From: a bacterium
Lineage (GTDB): Bacteria > Patescibacteriota > CPR2 > UBA1875 > JAJYID01
Reading direction: 5' to 3'
Length of the DNA: 12,036 bases
Assembly (NCBI GenBank): GCA_021791015.1
Contig: JAJYFH010000013.1
Span: 1 to 12,036 of the forward strand
In this document: in pieces, positions 5,705 through 11,253 of the stretch
Position numbering within the stretch: the stretch's first letter is position 1
Layout: every line of letters starts with the position of its first letter
Notes under the pieces: model-generated
Seen by the model: only the letters and a program-made list of their open reading frames with translations
Databases searched by the model: none
Told to the model about the DNA's origin: nothing
Program-made: the position numbers and the translations under genes

Positions 5705-6475
5705 ATGGTTATGAATGTAGGCGCTGTTTTTATCGGACTTGTGACGGGATTTACCTCGGCTTTCTTCGGCATTGGCGGAAGCAGTATCGACACACCGGTC
5801 ATCCGGACATTTCTGAACCTTCCTCCGCTTCAGGCGCTGGCAACGCCTCTGCCGCTGACCATCCTGACCGCTTCGATCGCTATTTTCTCCTATCGCAAAG
5901 TTAGTCTAATCCATTACCGCGTAGCTGGGCTGACTCTTCTGACTGCTTTTCCCACCATGATCATCGGCTCGTTTGCCACTGCCATTCTACCGGGAAAATT
6001 CCTGATGCTGTTTACCGCTGTCGTTTTGGTGCTGGTCGGGATCGACTTCATCGTGAAAGATTTGGCTGAGAAAAGCTTCGCCATGCTGGACTACCCAGAG
6101 GAGCGGCCGGCTTGGAAGATTCTCATTGTGGGCGGCGTGATCGGCCTCCTGTCCGGCGTCTTGGCCAATGGCGGCGGAATCTTTTTTGTACCGGCCTTTG
6201 TCATGCTCTTCGGCTTGAAAATAAAGGAAGCCATCGCCACTTCTCTGCTCGTCGTTTTGATCATTGCTCTGCCCGGCGCGGCTATTCAAGCATCGCTCGG
6301 GCACGTCAATCTGGCGGTGATGCTGTCACTGGCGCTTGGCGTCATACCGATGGCATATCTCGGCGCCAAGCTTGATATCAAGACGAAATCAAAGGTAGTT
6401 ATGCTGCTTTACGGAATCACAATGGTTGTCTTTGGCATTTATTTTTTCGCCAGCCAGCTCTTGGCTCAGTTTTAA
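5705..6475 (+). CDS. TauE/SafE-type (DUF81) membrane permease
   Basis: 256 residues with about eight hydrophobic segments in two repeated halves. Each half opens with the family's glycine-rich loop: GFTSAFFGIGGSS (residues 15-27) and GLLSGVLANGGGIFFVP (147-163). This matches the TauE/SafE anion-exporter family, inner-membrane carriers for sulfite, sulfoacetate and other organic anions; the actual substrate here cannot be read. A charged cytoplasmic stretch (about 117-136) separates the halves. No SD lies before either candidate ATG (5705 or 5711); 5711 fits a leaderless start from the tentative promoter. The gene stands alone, flanked on both sides by ACAGAGC hairpin repeats, the downstream one only 6 bases past the stop. 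Confidence 0.92.
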   Translation: MVMNVGAVFIGLVTGFTSAFFGIGGSSIDTPVIRTFLNLPPLQALATPLPLTILTASIAIFSYRKVSLIHYRVAGLTLLTAFPTMIIGSFATAILPGKFLMLFTAVVLVLVGIDFIVKDLAEKSFAMLDYPEERPAWKILIVGGVIGLLSGVLANGGGIFFVPAFVMLFGLKIKEAIATSLLVVLIIALPGAAIQASLGHVNLAVMLSLALGVIPMAYLGAKLDIKTKSKVVMLLYGITMVVFGIYFFASQLLAQF

Positions 6476-6481
6476 TCACAA

Positions 6482-6513
6482 AAAAACAGAGCACGGTTAT
6501 ATGCTCTGTTTTT
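6482..6513 (+). terminator. Terminator of the permease gene, ACAGAGC hairpin repeat copy 2
   Basis: AAAAACAGAGCA (6482-6493), loop CGGTTATA, TGCTCTGTTTTT (6502-6513): a perfect 12-bp stem ending in a T tract. It is symmetrical enough to act in both directions. Confidence 0.92.
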
Positions 6514-6518
6514 GTTAC

Positions 6519-6740
6519 TGGTCTGAGAGCTACTTAAGAATCTCACCGCATAATTAAGATTAAAAATCAGCTTGCCGGCTGAAACCCCATAATTCCGGCT
6601 ACAATTCGTTCAAAACTTCGTCACAATATCCCGATATTATTCCTTATTTTTCACGCCTTTCGCTCTAAATTATGGAATTTCAGGCTCGACATGAGATTCT
6701 TGCGCAGGCTCTTAAAAAATGTGAGCAATTGTCCAGACCA
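6519..6740. repeat. Long imperfect foldback (MITE-like element or structured RNA)
   Basis: Four nested complementary pairs: TGGTCT (6519-6524) with AGACCA (6735-6740); AGAGC (6526-6530) with GCTCT (6708-6712); AAGAATCTCA (6536-6545) with TGAGATTCTT (6692-6701); and CTGAAACCCCATAATT (6579-6594) with AATTATGGAATTTCAG (6668-6683), 14 of 16 paired. A small palindrome AATATC-CC-GATATT (6625-6638) sits in the centre. At 8286-8320 the outermost pair and its flanks (ATGTGAGC to CCAGACCACGC) recur, but the inner part of about 190 bp is absent. It therefore looks inserted. No protein-coding frame was seen. Confidence 0.7.
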
Positions 6741-6764
6741 CGCTGTCGGATCGTCATAAAACCC

Positions 6765-6793
6765 TCGACAAAATAATTCCTTTATGATATAGT
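6765..6793 (+). promoter_or_regulatory. Promoter of the DEAD-box helicase gene
   Basis: TCGACA (6765-6770), 17 bases, TATAGT (6788-6793). Predicted start near 6800 gives a leader of about 107 bases. Confidence 0.75.
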
Positions 6794-6857
6794 GAATCAG
6801 TTGTTTTTATGGAGGCGAGCCCTTCCAAGGAATTGATCTAGAAGATTATACTCGAGA

Positions 6858-6888
6858 ATTCATACTAGCGACCAAGAATAGTATGAAT
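6858..6888 (+). promoter_or_regulatory. 5' leader hairpin before the helicase start
   Basis: ATTCATACTA (6858-6867) pairs perfectly with TAGTATGAAT (6879-6888) around an 11-base loop. It ends 18 bases before the ATG and just upstream of the GAAAGAG SD, a position suited to translational control. Confidence 0.65.
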
Positions 6889-6906
6889 AATATAGAAAGA
6901 GTGTAA

Positions 6907-8238
6907 ATGCACAGCAAATCTTTCAGTTCTGTCAGAACTGTAAAATCGGGCAACTCGTTTAGTAAAAACCGAGGCAAATCTGCCTCACAGAACTCAAATA
7001 GGCACAAATCGAGCATATCAAAGTCGAAAGGCTCTCATGTTCCTTTTGGCTCTGCTCCAAGAAAGTCTGCGTCCTTTGGTGGTGCGCGTTCCAACTTTGG
7101 CCGTGGACCAAAAAGGTTCCGTGGTGTCAAGAAAGCCACCATGGATCCAAACAAATTTATAAAGAAGGCAGTCCCTGTCGCCGAAGTGGAGGAATATGTG
7201 GCCAAGCACAAGTTTTCTGACTTCCGCCTCTGCCAAGAACTCAAAAATAATATTCTCGCTAAAGGCTACGAGACCCCGACTCCTATCCAGGATCAGGCCA
7301 TCCCCCACGCTTTAGACGGTCGTGATATCATCGGTATTGCAGCTACCGGTACCGGCAAGACCGCCGCTTTTATTATTCCATTAATCAATAAAGTCTTCGT
7401 GGGCCAAAACCAAAAGGTTTTAATAATCACCCCGACTCGCGAACTTGCTTCCCAGATCGACAAGGAACTCCGGGAATTCTCCCGCGAAATGCGAATTCGA
7501 TCCGTTCAATGTATTGGCGGAGCCCGCATCGGCAAGCAGATATCAGACATTTGCCAAAACCCTCAGTTTGTCATCGGTACACCGGGAAGACTTAATGATC
7601 TGATAAAGAGAGGTAAATTCAGAACCGGCGATATCCAAAGCATCGTTCTCGACGAAGTGGACCGAATGCTGGATATGGGATTTATTGATGACATCCGCAC
7701 CATCCTCAGCAATCTGTCACAAAACCGCCAATCACTCTTCTTTTCAGCTACGATTTCCCCGAGGATTTCTTTATTAATCCAAAGCTTTATGAATAGTCCT
7801 GTCACCGTCTCGGTAAAAACCGCTGTAACTAGTGACAATGTCGAGCAAGACATCGTCAAAGTTGGATTTGACAAAAGAAAAATAGATGTCCTGCACGAGA
7901 TTCTGATCAAACCTGAATGCGAGAAGGTTTTAATATTCGGAAGGACAAAAAGAGGCGTGGAGCTTCTGTCGAAAGAGCTAAACATCCGAGGGTTCAAGAC
8001 CTCCTCTATCCACGGAGACAAACCGCAGAATAAGAGAGAACGGGCCCTACGACAATTTAAGCAAAATGACCTAAATGTCCTTTGCGCCACCGATGTGGCG
8101 GCCCGCGGACTTGACATCGACGATGTCACACATGTCATTAACTATGACCTGCCTGAAAACTATGAGGACTATGTTCATAGAATAGGCAGAACAGGCCGAG
8201 CAAACAAGCGCGGCACCGCCCTCACTTTTGTGAGCTAA
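6907..8238 (+). CDS. DEAD-box ATP-dependent RNA helicase (motif II DEVD)
   Basis: 443 residues. A basic Ser/Gly/Lys/Arg-rich head (1-80) probably contacts RNA. Motifs follow in order: Q motif (Phe103, then YETPTPIQDQAIP 121-133), Walker A AATGTGKT (145-152), PTRELASQ (176-183), TPGR (225-228), motif II DEVD (249-252) in VLDEVDRMLDMGF, SAT (280-282), motif IV VLIFGRTK, then ARGLDIDDV and HRIGRTGR. Motif II has Val in place of the usual Ala. The protein stops right after the helicase core (GTALTFVS), without the C-terminal extension common in cold-shock helicases. Role: ATP-driven unwinding of short RNA duplexes in RNA decay, ribosome assembly or cold adaptation; which one is not shown. Single gene with its own promoter, long leader and terminator. 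SD GAAAGAG is modest. Confidence 0.95.
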   Translation: MHSKSFSSVRTVKSGNSFSKNRGKSASQNSNRHKSSISKSKGSHVPFGSAPRKSASFGGARSNFGRGPKRFRGVKKATMDPNKFIKKAVPVAEVEEYVAKHKFSDFRLCQELKNNILAKGYETPTPIQDQAIPHALDGRDIIGIAATGTGKTAAFIIPLINKVFVGQNQKVLIITPTRELASQIDKELREFSREMRIRSVQCIGGARIGKQISDICQNPQFVIGTPGRLNDLIKRGKFRTGDIQSIVLDEVDRMLDMGFIDDIRTILSNLSQNRQSLFFSATISPRISLLIQSFMNSPVTVSVKTAVTSDNVEQDIVKVGFDKRKIDVLHEILIKPECEKVLIFGRTKRGVELLSKELNIRGFKTSSIHGDKPQNKRERALRQFKQNDLNVLCATDVAARGLDIDDVTHVINYDLPENYEDYVHRIGRTGRANKRGTALTFVS

Positions 8239-8250
8239 TTCCCGTAAACA

Positions 8251-8280
8251 AAAACAGAGCAAGGTTGTATGCTCTGTTTT
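8251..8280 (+). terminator. Terminator of the helicase gene, ACAGAGC hairpin repeat copy 3
   Basis: AAAACAGAGCA (8251-8261), loop AGGTTGTA, TGCTCTGTTTT (8270-8280): an 11-bp perfect stem with a T tract, 12 bases past the stop. The same family as 5631 and 6482. Confidence 0.92.
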
Positions 8281-8285
8281 ATTAC

Positions 8286-8324
8286 TGGTCTCTAGAAAAT
8301 GTGAGCGATAATCCAGACCACGCC
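8286..8324. repeat. Satellite segment of the hairpin repeat
   Basis: TGGTCT (8286-8291) and AGACCA (8315-8320) enclose AAAATGTGAGC. The tract ATGTGAGC-N6/7-CCAGACCACGC also occurs at 6719-6743, and TTACTGGTCT follows the hairpin in both places. It thus belongs to one composite repeat with the hairpin just upstream. Confidence 0.75.
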
Positions 8325-8335
8325 TGCGAAAATCG

Positions 8336-8364
8336 TTGTTAAAAGGCAAATTTTGAAGTAAAAT
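8336..8364 (+). promoter_or_regulatory. Promoter of the A2-B2 unit
   Basis: TTGTTA (8336-8341), 17 bases ending TTTTGAAG, TAAAAT (8359-8364); predicted start near 8371. Closely similar, base for base over much of its length, to the A1 promoter at 3391-3419. Confidence 0.8.
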
Positions 8365-8388
8365 AAGCTTATTGGTAGGAAAAATTAC

Positions 8389-8409
8389 GAGGGCTTTCCC
8401 CTCTTTTTT
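8389..8409 (+). terminator. Terminator-like hairpin in the A2 leader (possible attenuator)
   Basis: GAGGG (8389-8393), loop CTTTC, CCCTC (8399-8403), then six T. It occupies the same place relative to promoter and start codon as the hairpin before A1, and shares the GAGGGCTT core with it. Confidence 0.6.
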
Positions 8410-8440
8410 AAACTGCAAGCACATACATACGGAGGTTATT

Positions 8441-8707
8441 ATGAGCAACCGAGCTTCCTGCTTCAGAGGTATTGCTAGGGAAAATGTAGCATGTATTTCA
8501 TTTCCCTCAGCTCTTTTCGAGGAGTTTCAGAAACAACTGCGCGAAGAGGCAAAAGCGAGGGAAAAAGGCTGGTATTATTTCCGGGAAAGCACGTACAATC
8601 GCACGTCTCACTGCTTCCTGGAAATCAAGACGCCTAACTGCTTCGAAGAATTCAAGGAGTTCTTCGGGGGCTTCTGCGAAGAGCATGACCTTAACTACAA
8701 CTTCTGA
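8441..8707 (+). CDS. Hypothetical protein A2, small acidic/aromatic protein
   Basis: 88 residues, not recognised. The ATG at 8441 is chosen because GGAGG lies 5 bases upstream; a longer in-frame reading from 8372 would start inside the leader hairpin region. The protein is rich in Phe, Glu and Cys (FPSALFEEFQKQLREEAKAR, then WYYFRES, then CFEEFKEFFGGFCEEHDL), with five cysteines and no membrane segment. The charged helix near 22-42 could form a coiled coil. It precedes B2 by 42 bases in a unit that copies the A1-B1 layout. Confidence 0.85.
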   Translation: MSNRASCFRGIARENVACISFPSALFEEFQKQLREEAKAREKGWYYFRESTYNRTSHCFLEIKTPNCFEEFKEFFGGFCEEHDLNYNF

Positions 8708-8749
8708 CAACCCTGCAAGCAAACGAATACCTGAAAGGAGGTGAAAGCA

Positions 8750-9064
8750 TTGTCACCTTATGATAATGAGAGGAAACCGCCAACCATCAACAAGGAAGAT
8801 GCCATGAAGATCATGGAGATGGTCTGGCATCAGGAAGAGGTCATGGTCGCGCTCTCGGACGGTAGTGAAGTGTGTCTGAAGAATGATCACGGCTCCCAGG
8901 AACCCGACATCAGCGCAGACAGAAGCTACGAGATACACCCTGAACCCCTGGAAAAGCTCGTCTTCAGGCTCCTGGAAACGAAGCAGCCCTTCATCGTCCA
9001 GGCCAACGGACAGCGCAAGATCTGCGGCTACTTCGCCATCGCCCGTGTAACCAAGGCGGGCTAA
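8750..9064 (+). CDS. Hypothetical protein B2, paralogue of B1 (TTG start)
   Basis: 104 residues. From Lys20 on it is identical to B1 until the last few residues (ARVTKAG here, ARVN in B1). The head MSPYDNERKPPTINKEDAMK aligns with the B1 head MPYGNERKAPAVNIEDAKK, which supports the TTG at 8750 as start. The SD AAAGGAGG then sits 8 bases upstream. An in-frame GTG at 8741 overlaps the SD itself and is unlikely. Function unknown. It follows A2 in one unit and ends at a strong terminator. The silent difference and the sharp edges of identity point to recent copying or gene conversion from the same source as B1. Confidence 0.88.
   Translation: MSPYDNERKPPTINKEDAMKIMEMVWHQEEVMVALSDGSEVCLKNDHGSQEPDISADRSYEIHPEPLEKLVFRLLETKQPFIVQANGQRKICGYFAIARVTKAG
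8806..9050 (+). repeat. 245-bp near-identical block, copy 2 (in B2)
   Basis: Partner of 4050-4294, with a single mismatch at 8941. The position just before it, 8805, already differs, and at the right end 9051 differs. Confidence 0.97.
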
Positions 9065-9093
9065 ACCTCGCTCAATCATTTCGCACCTTGATC

Positions 9094-9122
9094 AAGGCGG
9101 CCCGCCCGGGTCGCCTTTTTCT
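9094..9122 (+). terminator. Intrinsic terminator after B2
   Basis: AAGGCGGCCC (9094-9103), loop GCCC, GGGTCGCCTT (9108-9117), then a T-rich run. A 10-bp stem with one G-T wobble. Confidence 0.9.
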
Positions 9123-9140
9123 TTTGCCAAAAACACTTTA

Positions 9141-9168
9141 GTTTACCCTGAGCGAAGCCGAATGGGTC
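9141..9168. repeat. Dispersed CCCTGAGCGAAG-type repeat
   Basis: GTTTACCCTGAGCGAAGCCG followed by AATGGGTC resembles a widespread bacterial intergenic repeat. Short arms ACCC (9145-9148) and GGGT (9164-9167) can pair. Confidence 0.6.
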
Positions 9169-9186
9169 AAGAGAGATTTTGTATAC

Positions 9187-9215
9187 TTGTTTGAACTCTA
9201 TAAAATTTTTATAAT
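9187..9215 (+). promoter_or_regulatory. Promoter of the NYN-domain gene, leaderless arrangement
   Basis: TTGTTT (9187-9192), 17 bases, TATAAT (9210-9215). The usual start distance of 7 bases falls on the A of the ATG at 9222, and no SD precedes it. Confidence 0.75.
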
Positions 9216-9221
9216 TATCTC

Positions 9222-9836
9222 ATGCCAAAAGGAAAAACAAATAATATTCTTTTTATTGATGGCTCCAACTTATATGGCGGGCTCACAGATTTACTGAATC
9301 CTGGAGAATATTTTGACTTTTCTGCTTTTCTCGCCTGTGTTGAGAAAGATATTAAAATTTCTAAGGTTAAATTTTACGGAACCTACATGATTGAGGACTC
9401 AAGTCAAAGCAGTGCAAAACAGCTGACTGCAAAAGCACAAATTGAGTTCTTTAATAATGCAAAGAGTCATCCAAAGGTGGAGTTTATTGAAGGACATTTT
9501 TCAAAAACTTCAGGGAAAGAAAAGGGCGTTGACGTAAAGCTGGCTGTTGATTTGGCACTCAGCGCATGCACGAATGATTTTGATGAAGCAATTATCATGA
9601 CAGGAGATGCTGACTTGTCATACGCTGTAAGGAGAGCAAAAGACCTCGGAAAGCAAGTTCATCTAGCCGCCTTCGCAAGCAGATTTCCTTATGGACTTTC
9701 TTTTATGGCAAATAAAAGATTTGTCTATGATTATAAAAAATATTTTGTAAAAAAAGCGTTGCCCCTTTATCGTAAACCGCCGCGATATCTAAAAGTTAGA
9801 AATATTACAAAGAGCATAAAGGTTTTGCATATATAA
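9222..9836 (+). CDS. NYN domain (LabA/DUF88-type) PIN-like nuclease protein
   Basis: 204 residues. The N-terminal ILFIDGSNLYGG (Asp13, Asn16), the central KGVDVKLAVDL (Asp104, Asp110) and IIMTGDADLSYAV (Asp129, Asp131) give the acidic metal-binding set of the NYN branch of PIN-like nucleases, fitting RNA cleavage. The family is known from LabA-like and ribonuclease proteins. A basic tail (KKYFVKKALPLYRKPPRYLKVR, split by a few residues) may bind RNA. The protein is cytoplasmic with no membrane segment. Codon use is AT-rich, unlike the adjacent B2 gene. It is a single gene behind a promoter that gives a leaderless transcript. It is not adjacent to a defence gene that would hint at a target. 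Confidence 0.9.
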   Translation: MPKGKTNNILFIDGSNLYGGLTDLLNPGEYFDFSAFLACVEKDIKISKVKFYGTYMIEDSSQSSAKQLTAKAQIEFFNNAKSHPKVEFIEGHFSKTSGKEKGVDVKLAVDLALSACTNDFDEAIIMTGDADLSYAVRRAKDLGKQVHLAAFASRFPYGLSFMANKRFVYDYKKYFVKKALPLYRKPPRYLKVRNITKSIKVLHI

Positions 9837-10127
9837 ATAAAAGACCCGGCGCTCATCACGCCGAGTAGGTATAAAGAAGATACCATAGAGATATCCCCAA
9901 GTCAATGCCTTTCTTTTCCTCAACATAATAATTTTACTTTAGTAAAAGCCAAAATTCAATCTCAATTCCTAATTCAAAAGGTGAAATCTTCTACCGGCTG
10001 TCGATTTGATATATGAATAAAGCATGCATAAAGCTTTCGCTATGACAAACCACGCAAAAGGGTTTAGGTCACGCCCCGGAACGCCTTTTTCTTTTCCAAA
10101 ATAATTTCTAACAACTTATAAACCTCC
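9837..10127. other. Gene-free spacer with small inverted repeats
   Basis: No coding frame with a start signal was found. It holds a stem CGGCG (9847-9851)/CGCCG (9859-9863) 10 bases after the NYN stop without a T tract, and a palindrome TTTTACT-TT-AGTAAAA (9932-9947). At 10076-10100 the text CCCCGGAACGCC with a T-rich run resembles the tail of the B2 terminator. That could be the remains of another small-gene unit, but this is weak. Confidence 0.4.
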
Positions 10128-10151
10128 GGGCGGCCGCTACTGCGGCCGCCC
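10128..10151 (-). terminator. Perfect GC-rich hairpin overlapping the end of a small gene
   Basis: GGGCGGCCGC (10128-10137), loop TACT, GCGGCCGCCC (10142-10151): 10-bp perfect stem. On the minus strand the arm that forms first encodes the last residues (GRPQ) and the loop holds most of the TAG stop. The following T tract is poor (GGAGGTTTAT), so termination strength is uncertain. Confidence 0.6.
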
Positions 10152-10331
10152 TGAACCGAACATGGGGGTAAAGTTCCGGGCAAGATCCACCAGGCACTGC
10201 ATGCGCTCCTGTCCTCCTTTAGTGCAACTTTCCGTACTTGGACAGATCGGGCAGATATACCTCTTTAAGTATGCTGGCCTGTCTGTCGCAAGTACTTCTT
10301 CCAGATTTTTGATTGCCTCCCCATAAGTCAT
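10137..10331 (-). CDS. Small cysteine-rich hypothetical protein
   Basis: 64 residues, unrecognised. MTYGEAIKNLEEVLATDRPAY forms a likely helix, followed by CPICPSTESC (Cys27, Cys30, Cys36) and Cys46, a possible zinc site. Its ATG overlaps the TGA of the upstream zinc-ribbon gene (ATGA) and has SD AGGAG, so the two are translationally coupled. The end of the reading frame is the hairpin at 10128-10151. Function unknown. Confidence 0.75.
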   Translation of the reverse strand: MTYGEAIKNLEEVLATDRPAYLKRYICPICPSTESCTKGGQERMQCLVDLARNFTPMFGSGRPQ

Positions 10332-10498
10332 GATTGCTCCTGTCTCTCTTTGACTGAGTGGTTTGCCCAGTCTACGTTTTGTGGATCAATCACTTCCTGG
10401 CAGTACCTGCACGTGAACTCGCTGTCGCGCATCTGATCTTCGAAAAGCATTTTCCCGCAATTCAGACATTTCACAAACCCGTACCCCGGTAACCTCAT
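10328..10498 (-). CDS. Small zinc-ribbon protein
   Basis: 56 residues: MRLPGYGFVKCLNCGKMLFEDQ, split from CRYCQEVIDPQNVDW. Two CxxC knuckles (Cys11/Cys14 and Cys30/Cys33), 15 residues apart, form a plain zinc ribbon like those that bind nucleic acid or rubredoxin-type sites. GAGGGGG lies upstream of the ATG as a possible SD. Its TGA overlaps the ATG of the next gene, so both probably act together. The frame is below the usual length cut-off of gene finders, but the start, cysteine spacing and coupling make it convincing. Confidence 0.75.
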   Translation of the reverse strand: MRLPGYGFVKCLNCGKMLFEDQMRDSEFTCRYCQEVIDPQNVDWANHSVKERQEQS

Positions 10499-10544
10499 GG
10501 AAAGCCCCCTCGAAGTTCGATTACGGCTTCAGTTTAAAATAATT

Positions 10545-10558
10545 TGCTATGCATAGCA
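10545..10558. promoter_or_regulatory. 14-bp perfect palindrome upstream of the zinc-ribbon gene
   Basis: TGCTATGCATAGCA is its own reverse complement and lies 47 bases from the ATG, in the region where the promoter of the cysteine-rich pair must be. It is an operator candidate; no convincing -35/-10 pair was found beside it. Confidence 0.45.
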
Positions 10559-10590
10559 TTGTGCCAGCCTATAAAAATCGCGTTAAAATC

Positions 10591-10620
10591 AAAAGAGGCG
10601 GTATGTAACCTGCCTCTTTT
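10591..10620 (-). terminator. Terminator after the SPW-repeat gene
   Basis: AAAAGAGGC-GG (10591-10601) pairs with CC-T-GCCTCTTTT (10609-10620) around TATGTAA with one bulge. T-rich on both strands, so it may be bidirectional; it lies 24 bases past the SPW stop. Confidence 0.85.
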
Positions 10621-10643
10621 TTTGGGATTTCCGATCATTGCAT

Positions 10644-11051
10644 TTACATTCTTTCTTGTCCGGCAGCCCAGAAACCAAGCACTGCGATCACGATACCTGT
10701 AACCACGAGCGTCCAAGTCAGAGCCGCGCCCGTAATAGCCAGAAAAGGAATGGCTATAACCCAAAGGCCCAAGATAGCATTTAGCCACTGTTGCCAGAGC
10801 GATTGGCGCATAGCAGCGCCCCAGAAACCGACGATAGCGACGACGATACCGGTTATGACCAGTGTGGTCATGCTTGCGCCAAGTCCTATCAAAGGAACCA
10901 CTATCAGCCAGAGGCCGAGAACGCCATTTACCCACTCTTGCCAACCGGTGCTGGTCGCGGCAGAGCCGTATCGCTCCGCATACGCATGGGAACGAAATTC
11001 CTTTCCTTCTTCCTTTTCTTCTTTTTTATGTTCAGGTTCTTCTCTTGCCAT
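10644..11051 (-). CDS. SPW-repeat membrane protein
   Basis: 135 residues. A highly charged cytoplasmic head (MAREEPEHKKEEKEEGKEF) is followed by two homologous hydrophobic units, each starting with a Trp-rich stretch: WQEWVNGVLGLWLIVVP (37-53) and WQQWLNAILGLWVIAIP (86-102). Each has a second membrane helix ending in GFW (75-77 and 126-128), giving four membrane segments. This is the SPW repeat family of small bacterial and archaeal membrane proteins with unknown biochemical role. ATG 11051 is chosen because AAGGAGG sits 8 bases upstream; an in-frame GTG at 11060 overlaps the SD. A hairpin (11072-11098) lies just before the SD. The two units are similar at DNA level too. Confidence 0.92.
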   Translation of the reverse strand: MAREEPEHKKEEKEEGKEFRSHAYAERYGSAATSTGWQEWVNGVLGLWLIVVPLIGLGASMTTLVITGIVVAIVGFWGAAMRQSLWQQWLNAILGLWVIAIPFLAITGAALTWTLVVTGIVIAVLGFWAAGQERM

Positions 11052-11071
11052 TTGTATCACCTCCTTTTTAA

Positions 11072-11098
11072 TCCTTCGTAGCTTTACGCGAAGAAGGA
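11072..11098 (-). promoter_or_regulatory. Leader hairpin upstream of the SPW gene SD
   Basis: TCCTTC (11072-11077) and GAAGGA (11093-11098) pair with a 15-base loop. An overlapping CTTCG/CGAAG register is possible. It sits 6 bases upstream of AAGGAGG in the transcript, so it could influence translation. Confidence 0.4.
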
Positions 11099-11194
11099 CT
11101 TTATTCTATCTGCACCAATTATGTACTTCTGTCCGGCAAATGCATCTGCAGATTTTATAAAAATGCTGTCCAAAATACTGTAATTTTTTACCCC

Positions 11195-11234
11195 AAAAAT
11201 AAACCGGGCGGCAACCGCTTTCGCGGCCGCCGCC
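11195..11234 (-). terminator. Terminator after the 118-residue gene
   Basis: On the minus strand GGCGGCGGCCGC, GAAA tetraloop, GCGGTTGCCGCC (11234-11207): a 12-bp stem if the two internal G-U pairs are counted. TTTATTTTT follows. It starts 20 bases after the stop. Confidence 0.9.
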
Positions 11235-11253
11235 TGTCAATCACTTGCTTGCC

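Noticed and set aside
6809..6841. Ten-codon upstream frame in the helicase leader
   Set aside because: No SD and no pattern of regulatory codons; chance occurrence is likely.
5631..8280. CRISPR-like reading of the three hairpin repeats
   Set aside because: Only three copies, 850 to 1770 bp apart with genes between them; no spacer structure.
8741..8749. GTG start for B2
   Set aside because: The GTG is part of the SD itself; the TTG at 8750 aligns with the B1 start and has correct spacing.
10750..11160. Plus-strand frame opposite the SPW gene
   Set aside because: Shadow frame; the minus strand has a clear repeat-containing membrane protein with a strong SD.
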